DNA from: Jeotgalibacillus sp. R-1-5s-1 | GTDB lineage: Bacteria; Bacillota; Bacilli; Bacillales; Jeotgalibacillaceae | Reading direction: 5' to 3' | NCBI RefSeq assembly: GCF_004405105.1 | Contig: NZ_SORW01000002.1 | Location: forward strand, 466,892 to 530,891 | Length of the DNA: 64,000 nucleotides | Part shown: one piece after another, positions 53,271 through 62,395 of the stretch | Position numbering within the stretch: position 1 is the stretch's first letter | Layout: every line of letters begins with the position of its first letter | Notes under the pieces: model-generated | Database searches by the model: none | Seen by the model: only the letters and a program-made list of their open reading frames with translations | Told to the model about the DNA's origin: nothing | Program-made: the position numbers and the translations under genes

Positions 53271-53308
53271 AAACCGGCATTCACCTGAGAAGCTGTGAAC
53301 GCCGGTTT
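53271..53308 (-). terminator. Terminator of the sigI-rsgI operon
   Basis: AAACCGGC/GCCGGTTT with an inner TTCAC/GTGAA pairing; on the minus strand followed by CTTTTTCTAATT. It lies 18 bases past the rsgI stop. Confidence 0.85.
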
Positions 53309-53325
53309 TCTAACTTTAGTTGTTA

Positions 53326-54492
53326 TTAATCATTGTTATCTTTTTTCTTTCCATTTCCGGGATGGCCATCCTCATTCCCTTTATTACCGTTTCCATTATT
53401 ATTACCCGGGCCTTTGTTTTTATTACCTTTATCATCCTTATCTTTGTTTTTATTGCCTCTATCATCAGGACCTTTTCCTTCATTATCGGGCTTGTCATTG
53501 TTCTTATCATTTTTCTTCTCTTTATTTGAATTAGAACCGTCCTCACTGTCTGTACTGACAACAGGGTTTGTTTTATCAGGTTCATCTTTTTGCTTTTCTT
53601 GTTTTCTTTCTTCATTACGTTCCTGCTTTTGTTGCTTCATATTCTGCCCATGTGAAGCAGCAGATGGTAATTGATTTTTACGATCCGGAGACTCCTCTGA
53701 CTGCTTATCTGCATCTGAGCTTTCAGGATTTTTCATTTCGGCTGATTCTGTTACTTCTTTTTCAGGAGCTTCCGTTATCACTTTCTCCTCATCCTTCTTC
53801 TTAAGCGGAGGCAGAACCGGCTGCTGTTTCAGGGGCAGGGCAGTCAATGCAGTCGTTTTTCCGGTAATGATTTTCCCGAAGGAAATTCCCTGCTTTTCTG
53901 CAGCAGCAAGATCGGAAACGGTCCCTTCCTGAATCGAAATCGCAGCAGTATTGTTCATTTTATTTTCCTGGTCAGACCATTCATCAAGCATTTTCCTCAT
54001 CTCTTGTTGAAAGGTAGTGGATGATTCATTGGTATAAACTGCAGAGACCGTAACCGTTTCGTTATTCTCATTAATAAAACCTGCTTTTCCACTGGCAGCA
54101 ATAATTTCGGACATTGCTTCCTGAACGCTCTCACCTTCCAGATTAAGCTGATGATTCAATTTCTCGGCATCTTCATTCAAACCGTTCCATTCAATCACTT
54201 CAGCGTTTTCATTAATCAGCAGTTCAAAGCTTGGGTTAATATCAACTGCGATGTGAGCATAGGTTTCATCATTAAAATAGGGGTTCATTAGGAAGAACAT
54301 AATCAGTGCAACTGCTGCCAGAGCTCCAATCGAGGATAACGCGCCAAGCCGGCTCCGTTCCAGTGGGTAAGAGACCACTTCCTCCCCTATTGAAAGAGAT
54401 CCGGACGGTTTTGCAACCTTACAGAACTCCCCACTTCTTGTCATCAGCACAACATGACGTTTATGTATTTCCATGATCATTCCCTTTTTCAT
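53326..54492 (-). CDS. rsgI: Anti-sigma-I factor RsgI
   Basis: Single-pass membrane anti-sigma factor of 388 residues. The N-terminal RsgI domain (about 1-50, MKKGMIMEIHKRHVVLMTRSGEF) binds SigI, a membrane helix follows (about 52-72), then the conserved extracytoplasmic region with HIAVDINPSFELLINENAEVIEWNGLN. The C-terminal part (about 215-388) is highly charged and ends in Lys/Asp/Asn/Gly-rich low complexity with no binding module. The start overlaps the sigI stop (TAATG), so it is translationally coupled. Confidence 0.93.
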   Translation of the reverse strand: MKKGMIMEIHKRHVVLMTRSGEFCKVAKPSGSLSIGEEVVSYPLERSRLGALSSIGALAAVALIMFFLMNPYFNDETYAHIAVDINPSFELLINENAEVIEWNGLNEDAEKLNHQLNLEGESVQEAMSEIIAASGKAGFINENNETVTVSAVYTNESSTTFQQEMRKMLDEWSDQENKMNNTAAISIQEGTVSDLAAAEKQGISFGKIITGKTTALTALPLKQQPVLPPLKKKDEEKVITEAPEKEVTESAEMKNPESSDADKQSEESPDRKNQLPSAASHGQNMKQQKQERNEERKQEKQKDEPDKTNPVVSTDSEDGSNSNKEKKNDKNNDKPDNEGKGPDDRGNKNKDKDDKGNKNKGPGNNNGNGNKGNEDGHPGNGKKKDNND

Positions 54493-55235
54493 TACAAACT
54501 CCCCTTCACATACTCCTGAAGATATGGAAAATCTCCATCAAGTAAAATGACTACAGCAATAATATATTTACGATTTCTTTCAATTGTTTTACGGCTCAGA
54601 TCAATCTTTTTTTCTATTTTTTTGATCGGAAGCTTTTTTTTCTCTTTTAATTCGCGGAGCCATTCTTCATTTGATTGTACGAGCCTTGCAATGAAAATGG
54701 CATTTTCCCTTGCGTCTGAATGCTTAGGAGCCTGTTCTGCCAGCTCCTTAAATGAAAGCTTATAAGGAATCAGCGCCTGACTGTACTGCAAAATCTCCTC
54801 TTTACGGTCCCTTACTGTGTTTTCATGCTGAAAGTGTTCCATGGCCTGCCAGGTTTCATGAACACCTGCTGCTGATTCGTTATCATCACGATCATACGTT
54901 AGATTTGCTTTTTCTCTCTGGTCTTTTCTGATTTTATCAATCAGTTTTCTTCTGATCACTACTTCAGCAAAAGTAAGAAGTGAAGCTCCACGCTCCGGAT
55001 GATAATTCATAATGGCTTCATGAAAAGCAATCAGGCCAACACTAAACTCATCATCTGAATCGTAAATATATCTTTTGCAAATTTTAGACACTGTTTTTTT
55101 AATATAGGGCTTATAATCCTGCAGTACTTCATTAAGTAATTGCAGGTCTCCATTTTGAATTAACACGATTTTGTCTTCAAGTGAAGACTGGTTTGAAAAC
55201 TTATAAATACCAAGTAAAAGAAATGGGATCACCAT
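54492..55235 (-). CDS. sigI: RNA polymerase sigma factor SigI
   Basis: Alternative sigma factor of 247 residues, used in heat and envelope stress in Bacillus and controlled by RsgI. Region 2-like DDEFSVGLIAFHEAIMNYHPERGASLLTFAEVVIRRKLIDKIRK (about 62-105) and a C-terminal SigI domain with KKIEKKIDLSRKTIERNRKYIIA. Start ATG 55235 with GAGG upstream; a GTG six bases earlier overlaps the ribosome binding site. Followed by rsgI in a two-gene operon. Confidence 0.93.
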   Translation of the reverse strand: MVIPFLLLGIYKFSNQSSLEDKIVLIQNGDLQLLNEVLQDYKPYIKKTVSKICKRYIYDSDDEFSVGLIAFHEAIMNYHPERGASLLTFAEVVIRRKLIDKIRKDQREKANLTYDRDDNESAAGVHETWQAMEHFQHENTVRDRKEEILQYSQALIPYKLSFKELAEQAPKHSDARENAIFIARLVQSNEEWLRELKEKKKLPIKKIEKKIDLSRKTIERNRKYIIAVVILLDGDFPYLQEYVKGSL

Positions 55236-55319
55236 CTTCACCTCAATTCAGCCTCTTATAGCTGAATTGTAACGGTAAATTCCGTAGAATGGAAGATAAA
55301 GCTTTCTTTCATATAAACA

Positions 55320-55349
55320 TTCGGTGATAAAAGAGTGGGTTATGGGGGT
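55320..55349 (-). promoter_or_regulatory. Candidate SigI-dependent autoregulatory promoter
   Basis: On the minus strand ACCCCC (55349-55344) and CGAA (55323-55320), the -35 and -10 elements reported for Bacillus SigI promoters, about 85 bp upstream of sigI. The 20-bp spacing is longer than I would expect, so this is tentative. Confidence 0.4.
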
Positions 55350-55379
55350 ATGATCATAAATTTATGATGCTAAATCAAG

Positions 55380-55416
55380 AAAAACATTGCAAACCATTAA
55401 AGTCTGCAATGTTTTT
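55380..55416 (-). terminator. Terminator of ykoY
   Basis: AAAAACATTGCA/TGCAATGTTTTT, a 12-bp perfect stem with a 13-base loop, ten bases past the ykoY stop. Confidence 0.9.
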
Positions 55417-55426
55417 CTATGTTTTA

Positions 55427-56218
55427 TTAATGAGCTGTACTTGTGCTTTCCTGTCCACCACGTTTTTTCGCCAGCAGGAATCCACCTACGGCAATAATGA
55501 CAAGAACGGACCAGAAAATTAATTTCCATGTTGTTGAATGAGGGAAGTGTGTATCAATCAAGGCAAGGTTCGGATGTCCTAACGTCAGAACAGCCAGCTT
55601 TACCCCTACCCATCCGACAATCAAAAAGGCTGTTGTTTCAAGTAATGGGTATTTCCCAAGCAGTTTAACAAACCAGTGTGCTGCGAAACGCATAATGATT
55701 AAACCGATCAGTCCACCAAGGAAAATAACGATAAACTGTCCACCATCTATGCCCCCGATATCAAAAGCACCGACAGCTGGTAAGGTAATGGCTAGCGCTA
55801 CCGCTGCAAGCATTGAATCAATGGCAAATGCGATATCTGCCAGTTCAACCTTTAATACCGTCATCCAGAAGCCTGAACCTTTTTTAGCAGCTTTTTCAGC
55901 ATCAGCAGCATCTGTAAGCTGATCTTCTTTTGTCATCAGCTGTTTTACAATATGACTGATCGAGATGTAAAGTAAATAAAGCGCTCCAATAGCCTGAACC
56001 TGCCATACATCAATGAGTACAGCAATTAGGAATAACGAAGCAAAACGGAAAACAAATGCCCCAAATAGTCCATAGAATAATGCCTTTTTTCTTTGTTCTT
56101 CCGGTAAATGCTTAACCATTACAGCCATTACAACCGCATTATCTGCCGCAAGAATTCCTTCCAATCCGATGAGGATTAAAAGAACCCATGCGTACTCCAG
56201 CAACAATGCTGCATCCAT
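55427..56218 (-). CDS. ykoY: TerC family manganese exporter (YkoY/MeeY type)
   Basis: 263-residue membrane protein with about seven hydrophobic segments and the TerC-family acidic motifs in GLEGILAADNAVVMAVM and LADIAFAIDSMLAAVAL. B. subtilis YkoY is proposed to export manganese or metallate secreted enzymes. ATG after GGAGG. Directly preceded by a yybP-ykoY manganese riboswitch with its own terminator, so expression should rise with cellular manganese. The riboswitch makes the metal assignment strong. Confidence 0.92.
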   Translation of the reverse strand: MDAALLLEYAWVLLILIGLEGILAADNAVVMAVMVKHLPEEQRKKALFYGLFGAFVFRFASLFLIAVLIDVWQVQAIGALYLLYISISHIVKQLMTKEDQLTDAADAEKAAKKGSGFWMTVLKVELADIAFAIDSMLAAVALAITLPAVGAFDIGGIDGGQFIVIFLGGLIGLIIMRFAAHWFVKLLGKYPLLETTAFLIVGWVGVKLAVLTLGHPNLALIDTHFPHSTTWKLIFWSVLVIIAVGGFLLAKKRGGQESTSTAH

Positions 56219-56266
56219 AAAATCGCCTCCGTACTATATTTTTTAACCGAATCGCCTTTTTAAACA

Positions 56267-56420
56267 GCAAAAAAGACCTTCACCTAATAATAGGCAAAGG
56301 TCTTGCTAAGCAAATGAATGCCATTATGGCCGATGAACGGCAATGTTCATGTCATGACGACCATAATTAGCTATGTACGCTCCATAGCTACAGCTACTCC
56401 CCCTTGACAACTGTCAAAGT
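56267..56420 (-). promoter_or_regulatory. yybP-ykoY manganese riboswitch
   Basis: The minus-strand leader carries AAGGGGGAGTAGC at 56405-56393, the hallmark yybP-ykoY 5' strand. It is followed by GGTCGTCATGACATG and a GCAAGACCTTTGCC end, folding into the long three-way-junction aptamer. The expression platform is an intrinsic terminator, AAGACCTT/AAGGTCTT (56273-56304) plus TTTTTT. Manganese binding in this class prevents termination. It ends about 50 bases before ykoY. Confidence 0.92.
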
Positions 56421-56437
56421 GATATTCGATTAACGAT

Positions 56438-56465
56438 ATTATATCATGCTGGTAAAAGAAAGCAA
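56438..56465 (-). promoter_or_regulatory. Predicted promoter of the ykoY leader
   Basis: Minus strand TTGCTT (56465-56460), 16-bp spacer, TATAAT (56443-56438). It starts transcription near 56430, just ahead of the riboswitch. Confidence 0.55.
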
Positions 56466-56468
56466 TAT

Positions 56469-57560
56469 TTATTTTATTTTACGATGGAATCTTTTGTCAT
56501 GTTTGTTTTCCTCGTAAAAACGGACCATCGATGGGATGGCTTTTACAAAATCCGGACATTCGATCCCTGATTGTCGCAGATCCTCCTCTGCCTGACTCTG
56601 ATCAAACTCAGCTTCCCAAAAGAAGTAATCAAGCCCTTCCTTTTCCGCTTTAATATATTTCCGGACATAGGGAATCGATAATGTTAACTGAACTGCTTTT
56701 ACAGGCATCGTAAAAGAAGGTGTTCTGCCAGCCTGCTCCTGCATAATAAACCGGTATACTTCTCTGGCAGGGTAAGGATATGGATCAGTTAAATGATAGG
56801 TTTTCCCTTCTCCTTCAGGGAGATGTGCCAAATAATTTGCTGCCTGTATAACATAGTCATACGGAACCACATTTAATTTAGCGCTGCTTTTCCCCATATA
56901 CGGTATAACAGGAATGGACTTTACTTTATCAATGATATTCATCAGATAATAAGGTCCGTCAAACTTCGTGGTATCTCCACTTTTGGTTGAGCCTTTGACA
57001 ATGGCAGGTCTGATAATGGTCACTGGAACTTCCGATTTCATTTTTTCAACAAGCACTTCTGCTTCAAACTTTGAATGTTCATAATGATTCCGGAATGCTT
57101 CAGGCCTGATCAGCTCAGTTTCTTTAATAACACCATTTCTCTTACCAGCCACATAGGCAGTACTGAAATACACGTATCTCTTGATATTCGGGAGTGTACG
57201 CACCCATTCGTTAACATGATGAGTTCCTGTTACATTCACTTGAAAAGCTGTGGACTTTGGTACAGCTAGATCATATACCGCAGCCAGGTGCCACACATAA
57301 TGAATTTTATCTTTCAGATACGCTGATGCCGAATGCGTCATCCCCATGTCAGGTTTCGTAATATCCCCCTGTACAATATGGAAGACAGATTGCGATTCAT
57401 TGATTTTTTTCAATTCTTCCAATCGTTCTGACGCCTGCTTTTGCATAGACGGCATAACGAGAAGATAAATGCTTTTTGATACACTTCCTGAAATCCATTC
57501 CTTTAAAAGCTGCTCGCTCAAAAAGCCTGGAAATCCTGTCACGAAATAGCCGGTTTTCAA
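56469..57560 (-). CDS. Extended SDR, NAD-binding-4 (thioester reductase-like) oxidoreductase
   Basis: 363-residue extended short-chain dehydrogenase. Cofactor motif VTGFPGFLSEQLL at the N-terminus (usual TGATGFLG altered to TGFPGFLS), WHLAAVYDL, the catalytic FSTAYVAGKRNG, and NHYEHSKFEAEVLV with the Tyr-x3-Lys pair. Similar to fatty-acyl-CoA reductase and thioester-reductase terminal domains, but free-standing. The TTG at 57560 follows GGGGG by eight bases; the longer frame lacks a ribosome binding site. Substrate unknown. Confidence 0.82.
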   Translation of the reverse strand: MKTGYFVTGFPGFLSEQLLKEWISGSVSKSIYLLVMPSMQKQASERLEELKKINESQSVFHIVQGDITKPDMGMTHSASAYLKDKIHYVWHLAAVYDLAVPKSTAFQVNVTGTHHVNEWVRTLPNIKRYVYFSTAYVAGKRNGVIKETELIRPEAFRNHYEHSKFEAEVLVEKMKSEVPVTIIRPAIVKGSTKSGDTTKFDGPYYLMNIIDKVKSIPVIPYMGKSSAKLNVVPYDYVIQAANYLAHLPEGEGKTYHLTDPYPYPAREVYRFIMQEQAGRTPSFTMPVKAVQLTLSIPYVRKYIKAEKEGLDYFFWEAEFDQSQAEEDLRQSGIECPDFVKAIPSMVRFYEENKHDKRFHRKIK

Positions 57561-57653
57561 TTCACATTCCCCCTTGGTGTTATTATACAAAATCAAGCTG
57601 GCATATACGAATCAGCTGTGATCCCTCTTAATAGAGAATGGTTTATACAATAA

Positions 57654-57755
57654 AAGTGCCTGAAAATCGCGTTGTAACTTTATAGCGAAATCATTCACCC
57701 TTCATCATTGAAGCGTTATGTTATTCACTATGAAAACAACGGTTTTCAGGCACTT
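57654..57755 (-). terminator. Large hairpin after the RND pump gene
   Basis: AAGTGCCTGAAAA (57654-57666) pairs with TTTTCAGGCACTT (57743-57755), with an inner GTTGT/ACAAC helix and a 60-base centre unrelated to the 115-bp family core. It lies 28 bases beyond the RND gene stop and may terminate it. It looks like a member of a different interspersed repeat family. Confidence 0.65.
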
Positions 57756-57782
57756 ATTCATTTTTTCTTCAGCAGAAAAGTT

Positions 57783-60700
57783 TTATTCAGTCTTTTGGGC
57801 TGCTGAAGTTTTATTCTTTTTATTCATTTTTCTCGTCTCTTTATCTACAAAGCTGTATATAATCGGAACGATATAAAGCGTCAGGAACGTTGAACTGATC
57901 AATCCGCCAATAACTGTAATCGCCATTGGCTGGTTAATCTCGGTTCCTTCACCAATTCCTGCTGCCAATGGTACCAGCCCAAGAATTGTTGTTAATGCAG
58001 TCATCAAAATCGGTCTTGCACGGTCACGTACTGAGGTGACAATGGCATCATAACTGTTCATACCTGAAGCTTTGCGCTGATTGATATAATCAACAAGAAC
58101 AATTCCATTATTTACAACAATACCTGACAGAACTAGTAAACCGATAATCGCGGTTACGCTGACCGGAGTCTGTGTGACAAACAGTGCAATCGCAACACCT
58201 ATAACGGATAGCGGCACTGTAAACATGATAACAAACGGATATTTGAAAGATTCGAACTGGGCAGCCATCACAAAATACACGAGTACGATCGCCAGCACCA
58301 CGGCTAAAAGCATATCGTTAATAGAATCCTCAAGTAACTCACGGTCTCCACCAAATACTACTTCCGTTTCTTCAGGCAGATCAAGATCAGCTATGACCTC
58401 ATCCACTTCAGTTGAAATAGCACCAAGGTTTGTAGCAGAGGTGTAGGTTGCGGTAAATCCAACCGCTGACTGCTGATCAATACGCTGGATGGACACCGGT
58501 CCTTCTGCAATCGTAATATCAGCCAGCTCCTGCAGTTCAACAAATTGTCCGCTCGGTGCACGGAGCGCCAGCTGCTCAAGTCCCTCGAGCGTATTAGCTA
58601 TTTCTTCTTCATACTGAATAAATACACTGTAGACCTGTGAGTCGTCTGTAATAATCTGTGTAGCAAGTGTTCCTCTTGTAACAGCATTTACTTCCTGAGC
58701 GATTTGAGCAGGTACAAAACCATACTCTCTTGCTTCCTCACGGTTGATTTCAAGCTGAACTTCTTCAACTGTGTCTTCAAGGTCCGTTTCCACTTCAGTA
58801 ATCGCATCCATTTCAAGCAAGGCTTCCTCAATGCGTGCCACTGATTCGTCGAGGCGATTTTCATTTGTATCACGAACGTCAAATGATAAAGTCTGCGGAG
58901 AGGTACCAGTAGCAGTCTGAAGTGATGCTGACACTTCAGCAGTCTCATTAACAGCAAGCGCGGCATCCTCGATGTCATCTGTTATATTTTCAATGAGCTG
59001 GAATACTGACAAATCACGTTCTCCTAAAGGAACCATTTTTACAGATATATCTGCAATAGATCCGTCAGCTCCTCCGTCAAACGAACCTTGTTGTGTTTGT
59101 CCGATCTGGCTGACATATACATCGATGGATTCTTCCTGACGAAGCTCCTCTTCGATTGCTGCAACAACCCGCTCCGTTTCCTCGATGGCCGTTCCATTTT
59201 CAAGGTTGACTCGAATACTGAAGAATCCTTCATCTGTTGCAGGAAGGAATTGAGTTCCTACAGTAGAAATGCCGTATCCGCCGACTCCTAGAAGTCCAAC
59301 CATGATCAGGATTGGTACCCAGCGTCTCTTCAAAGACCATTTAACTGTTCCATTAAATGTCTTAAGGAAGCGGGATTCTCTGCGGATTTTTTCAAGGTTT
59401 TGTTTCGGTTCTTTTAAAAGTTTGCTTGCAAGCATTGGCACAACTGTCAATGCGACGACGAGCGAAGCAAATAAACTGAATGAAATCGTTAAAGCAAATT
59501 CAGTAAATAAATCCCCAATCAGTCCCTCAATGAAGACTACAGGAACAAAAACAGCTACCGTGGTCAGTGTTGAGGCTGTAATCGCACTAGCTACTTCCTT
59601 TGCTCCATCTCCTGCAGCTGTCTTCGGATCTTTTTTCATCGAGAGATGTCTGTATATATTTTCGAGCACGACAATGGCATTATCAACGAGCATTCCGATA
59701 CCAAGTGCCAGCGCACCGAGTGTAAAGATGTTCAGTGAGAAATCAGAGAAAAACATCAGAACAAACGTCACAATAACTGAATAAGGAATCGCAACCCCGA
59801 TAATGATAGGGCTTTTTACATTTCTCAAAAACAGAAACAGTACAATCATGGCAAATAGCCCACCGACAATCAGTGAATTTCCGATGTTGCCAATTGCTAG
59901 CTGTATATAATCACCCTGGTCAAACAGCACGTCAGCAGTGATGGATTCATACCTGTCTTCTGCAAGTAATTCATCGAGTGATTCTTTGAATGCTGAAGAA
60001 ACATCAGCTGTATTTGCATCTGATTCCTGCAGTACACTGATCAGAACAGCCTGCTCATCATTTGCCCGCGTAATCACGTTTTGCTCGGCTTCACCAAGCG
60101 TTACTTCTGCAACATCAGCTACCGTGATATCTTCACCCGAAACCGGATCTACGGTAATAGGCAATGTTTCAATATCCTCAACGGATGTTAAAGTACTTAG
60201 TATACGAGTTGTGAGATTTTTACCATCCGTTTCAACCGGGTCACCCGGGAAGGATACATTATTTGATTGAATCGTTTGCAAAACATCATTTTGTGAAAGT
60301 CCGAATTCCTGCAGCTGATCCTGATCGAGTTGAATGCGTACTTCTTCAGCAAGTGAATTGGAAATATCTACACTTGCCACACCTTCTGTTCGGGTTAATT
60401 CAAGCTCCAGTTCTTCTGCCAGTTCTCTGATGTCTGTTTCCGTATCAGATGATCGAAGGCTTAACTGAATGACCGGAAACTGGGAAGGGTCAAATTTTAA
60501 TACCCTTGGATCATTTGCTCCTTCAGGCACTTCAAACTGTGAAACAGCCTGCTGAATATCACTTTCAATTTCATCAATATCTGTTGCAAAGTCAAACTCC
60601 AGAAATACGAGATTTGAGCCCTCTTCAGAAGTTGAAGATACATTTTTAAGACCCGGCAGTAACGCCACCTGAGACTCAATTGGTTTCGTTACTTTTTCCA

Positions 60701-60878
60701 GTACTTCTGTAGGTCCTGCACCCGGATAGGAAGTAACAACCACCGCAACCGGTGGACTGATATCCGGAATCAGTTTAATTGGGATCCGCGTAAGGGAGAT
60801 GGTTCCCAATAAAATAACAAGCAGCATTGTGACAATGGTGAACACTGGCCGCCTAATTGAAAATCGACTTAGATTCAA
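57783..60878 (-). CDS. RND efflux transporter permease (SwrC/AcrB-like)
   Basis: Proton-driven export pump of 1031 residues, 12 membrane helices and two large extracytoplasmic domains in the AcrB/HAE1 pattern. Landmarks are the N-terminus LSRFSIRRPVFTIVTMLLVILLG, the proton-relay segment LALGIGMLVDNAIVVLENIYRH in TM4, and GIVVNNGIVLVDYINQ in TM10/11. No membrane-fusion or outer-membrane partner is encoded nearby, as for B. subtilis SwrC, which exports surfactin and antimicrobials. TTG start at 60878 after AAGGGG, with a consensus promoter upstream. Confidence 0.93.
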   Translation of the reverse strand: MNLSRFSIRRPVFTIVTMLLVILLGTISLTRIPIKLIPDISPPVAVVVTSYPGAGPTEVLEKVTKPIESQVALLPGLKNVSSTSEEGSNLVFLEFDFATDIDEIESDIQQAVSQFEVPEGANDPRVLKFDPSQFPVIQLSLRSSDTETDIRELAEELELELTRTEGVASVDISNSLAEEVRIQLDQDQLQEFGLSQNDVLQTIQSNNVSFPGDPVETDGKNLTTRILSTLTSVEDIETLPITVDPVSGEDITVADVAEVTLGEAEQNVITRANDEQAVLISVLQESDANTADVSSAFKESLDELLAEDRYESITADVLFDQGDYIQLAIGNIGNSLIVGGLFAMIVLFLFLRNVKSPIIIGVAIPYSVIVTFVLMFFSDFSLNIFTLGALALGIGMLVDNAIVVLENIYRHLSMKKDPKTAAGDGAKEVASAITASTLTTVAVFVPVVFIEGLIGDLFTEFALTISFSLFASLVVALTVVPMLASKLLKEPKQNLEKIRRESRFLKTFNGTVKWSLKRRWVPILIMVGLLGVGGYGISTVGTQFLPATDEGFFSIRVNLENGTAIEETERVVAAIEEELRQEESIDVYVSQIGQTQQGSFDGGADGSIADISVKMVPLGERDLSVFQLIENITDDIEDAALAVNETAEVSASLQTATGTSPQTLSFDVRDTNENRLDESVARIEEALLEMDAITEVETDLEDTVEEVQLEINREEAREYGFVPAQIAQEVNAVTRGTLATQIITDDSQVYSVFIQYEEEIANTLEGLEQLALRAPSGQFVELQELADITIAEGPVSIQRIDQQSAVGFTATYTSATNLGAISTEVDEVIADLDLPEETEVVFGGDRELLEDSINDMLLAVVLAIVLVYFVMAAQFESFKYPFVIMFTVPLSVIGVAIALFVTQTPVSVTAIIGLLVLSGIVVNNGIVLVDYINQRKASGMNSYDAIVTSVRDRARPILMTALTTILGLVPLAAGIGEGTEINQPMAITVIGGLISSTFLTLYIVPIIYSFVDKETRKMNKKNKTSAAQKTE

Positions 60879-60932
60879 CGGTTAACGCCCCTTCCGCTGA
60901 TTACACAAAACCAGCATTTTACTCTATCTTTC

Positions 60933-60961
60933 ACTATACTGACTCGTGTGTCGTTTATCAA
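60933..60961 (-). promoter_or_regulatory. Sigma-A promoter of the RND pump gene
   Basis: Minus strand TTGATA (60961-60956), exact 17-bp spacer, TATAGT (60938-60933). Start about 48 bases upstream of the TTG codon. Confidence 0.7.
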
Positions 60962-61001
60962 TTTTAAATACGGTTGTTCACAATATGATCAAATGCTTTA
61001 T

Positions 61002-62375
61002 CTAGTCAGCTTTCGAGATTGTCCATCCTGTGATGCTGAACAGGATCGTCAGCAATGGACAAATTAAACAAAAGAACGCAAACGGAAGATAATCAAGTGT
61101 TGCCACTCCTAAAACATCGGTTAAAAACACGCCGCAAACACCCCATGGAACAAGAGGGTTTATAACGGTCCCGGCATCTTCAAGTACTCTGGACAAGTTC
61201 TTTCTCCTTAACCCTGATTCATCCACTCTTTTGGCAAATGCTTCACCAGTTAAAAGAATGGATAAATACTGCTCTCCTACAAGCACATTTGTTCCAACAG
61301 CCGTTGTACCCGCCTGCAGCAGAACCTTTCCCCGGTTACCATTTGAACGGACCATTGAGAAAATCTTTTGAATAACGCCTGCTTTGAAAAGCATTCCACC
61401 CAATCCGAGAGCTAATAAAACGAGTGAGATTGTAAAAAACATAGACTCAAGCCCGCCTCTTGATAGCAGGGAATTTACAGCTTCATTTCCTGTGTCAGCT
61501 GAGAATCCTCCAAAAAGAATCCCGAAAAGCTGGTCCACTGGAGTAGCAGTATGAACATACGAAAGTGCAATACTAAACAAGCTTGTGATGATAAGCGACA
61601 GCAGCGCAGGTATTTTTCTGATCGCCAATATAAAGAGCAGTACGATTGGTAACAGGCTGTAAACATGGACCAGGTTGGACTGCTCTAATGCACCTCTGAT
61701 CATCTCAATTTCACTCGTTGCTGCTGAAGCTTCCGGTGAAAGAATCATAAATAAAAGCAGCGAGATGATAAACGCCGGTACAGTTGTCCAGGACATATTT
61801 TTAATATGCTCGAAAAGATCAACACCTACTACCGTTGAAGCCAGGTTAGTGGTATCTGATAATGGAGACATTTTATCCCCGAAAAAAGCACCTGAAACAA
61901 CAGCCCCTGCCGTAATGGCTAAAGAAACATCCAGGGCAGAAGAAATACTGATGAATACGACACCCAGTGTTGCCGCAGTCGTTAACGAACTCCCAATACT
62001 GATTCCTATGATGGAAGTAACCGCAAAAACAATGGCGAAATAAAATGGAAGCTCAGCCATTGAAAGACCGTAATACATCAGTGTAGGAATCGCACCCGAA
62101 ATCAATAAAGCACTGATCAGTAAACCAATAAAGAGAAACAGAAACACAGCATTAATTCCCGATACTGTTCCTTCTGCCAGTCCAGTCTGCATTTTTTTAA
62201 ATGACACTTTTTTTAACAATCCATATACGAACAAGACAATGATGGACCCAATCATCGGAATGTGAGGCACCGCTCCAAATCCGATCATGGAAACTGACAT
62301 CATTCCTATTACTATTACAATTAAACCAATTGCTTCAACTAACGTCGGCGTAATTTCACCTTTAATTCTCTCCAT
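61002..62375 (-). CDS. NhaC-family antiporter, predicted tyrosine-linked transporter (YheL-like)
   Basis: 457 residues with about 11-12 hydrophobic segments. NhaC-family motifs include SIIGISIGSSLTTAATLG, GAFFGDKMSPLSDTTNLAS and GTNVLVGEQYLSILL. Members exchange sodium for protons or organic substrates. The gene is preceded by a complete T-box leader whose specifier reads best as UAC (Tyr), so induction by uncharged tRNA-Tyr and a role in tyrosine uptake are predicted. A similar link for YheL-type genes is recalled from comparative T-box studies. ATG after AAGGAGG. Confidence 0.88.
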   Translation of the reverse strand: MERIKGEITPTLVEAIGLIVIVIGMMSVSMIGFGAVPHIPMIGSIIVLFVYGLLKKVSFKKMQTGLAEGTVSGINAVFLFLFIGLLISALLISGAIPTLMYYGLSMAELPFYFAIVFAVTSIIGISIGSSLTTAATLGVVFISISSALDVSLAITAGAVVSGAFFGDKMSPLSDTTNLASTVVGVDLFEHIKNMSWTTVPAFIISLLLFMILSPEASAATSEIEMIRGALEQSNLVHVYSLLPIVLLFILAIRKIPALLSLIITSLFSIALSYVHTATPVDQLFGILFGGFSADTGNEAVNSLLSRGGLESMFFTISLVLLALGLGGMLFKAGVIQKIFSMVRSNGNRGKVLLQAGTTAVGTNVLVGEQYLSILLTGEAFAKRVDESGLRRKNLSRVLEDAGTVINPLVPWGVCGVFLTDVLGVATLDYLPFAFFCLICPLLTILFSITGWTISKAD

Positions 62376-62395
62376 AAAACATCCTCCTTAGAAAT

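Noticed and set aside
53295..53674. Open frames opposite the rsgI 3' end
   Set aside because: Antisense shadows of a Lys/Asp/Asn/Gly-rich coding region, giving Phe/Leu/Ser-rich translations; no ribosome binding sites.
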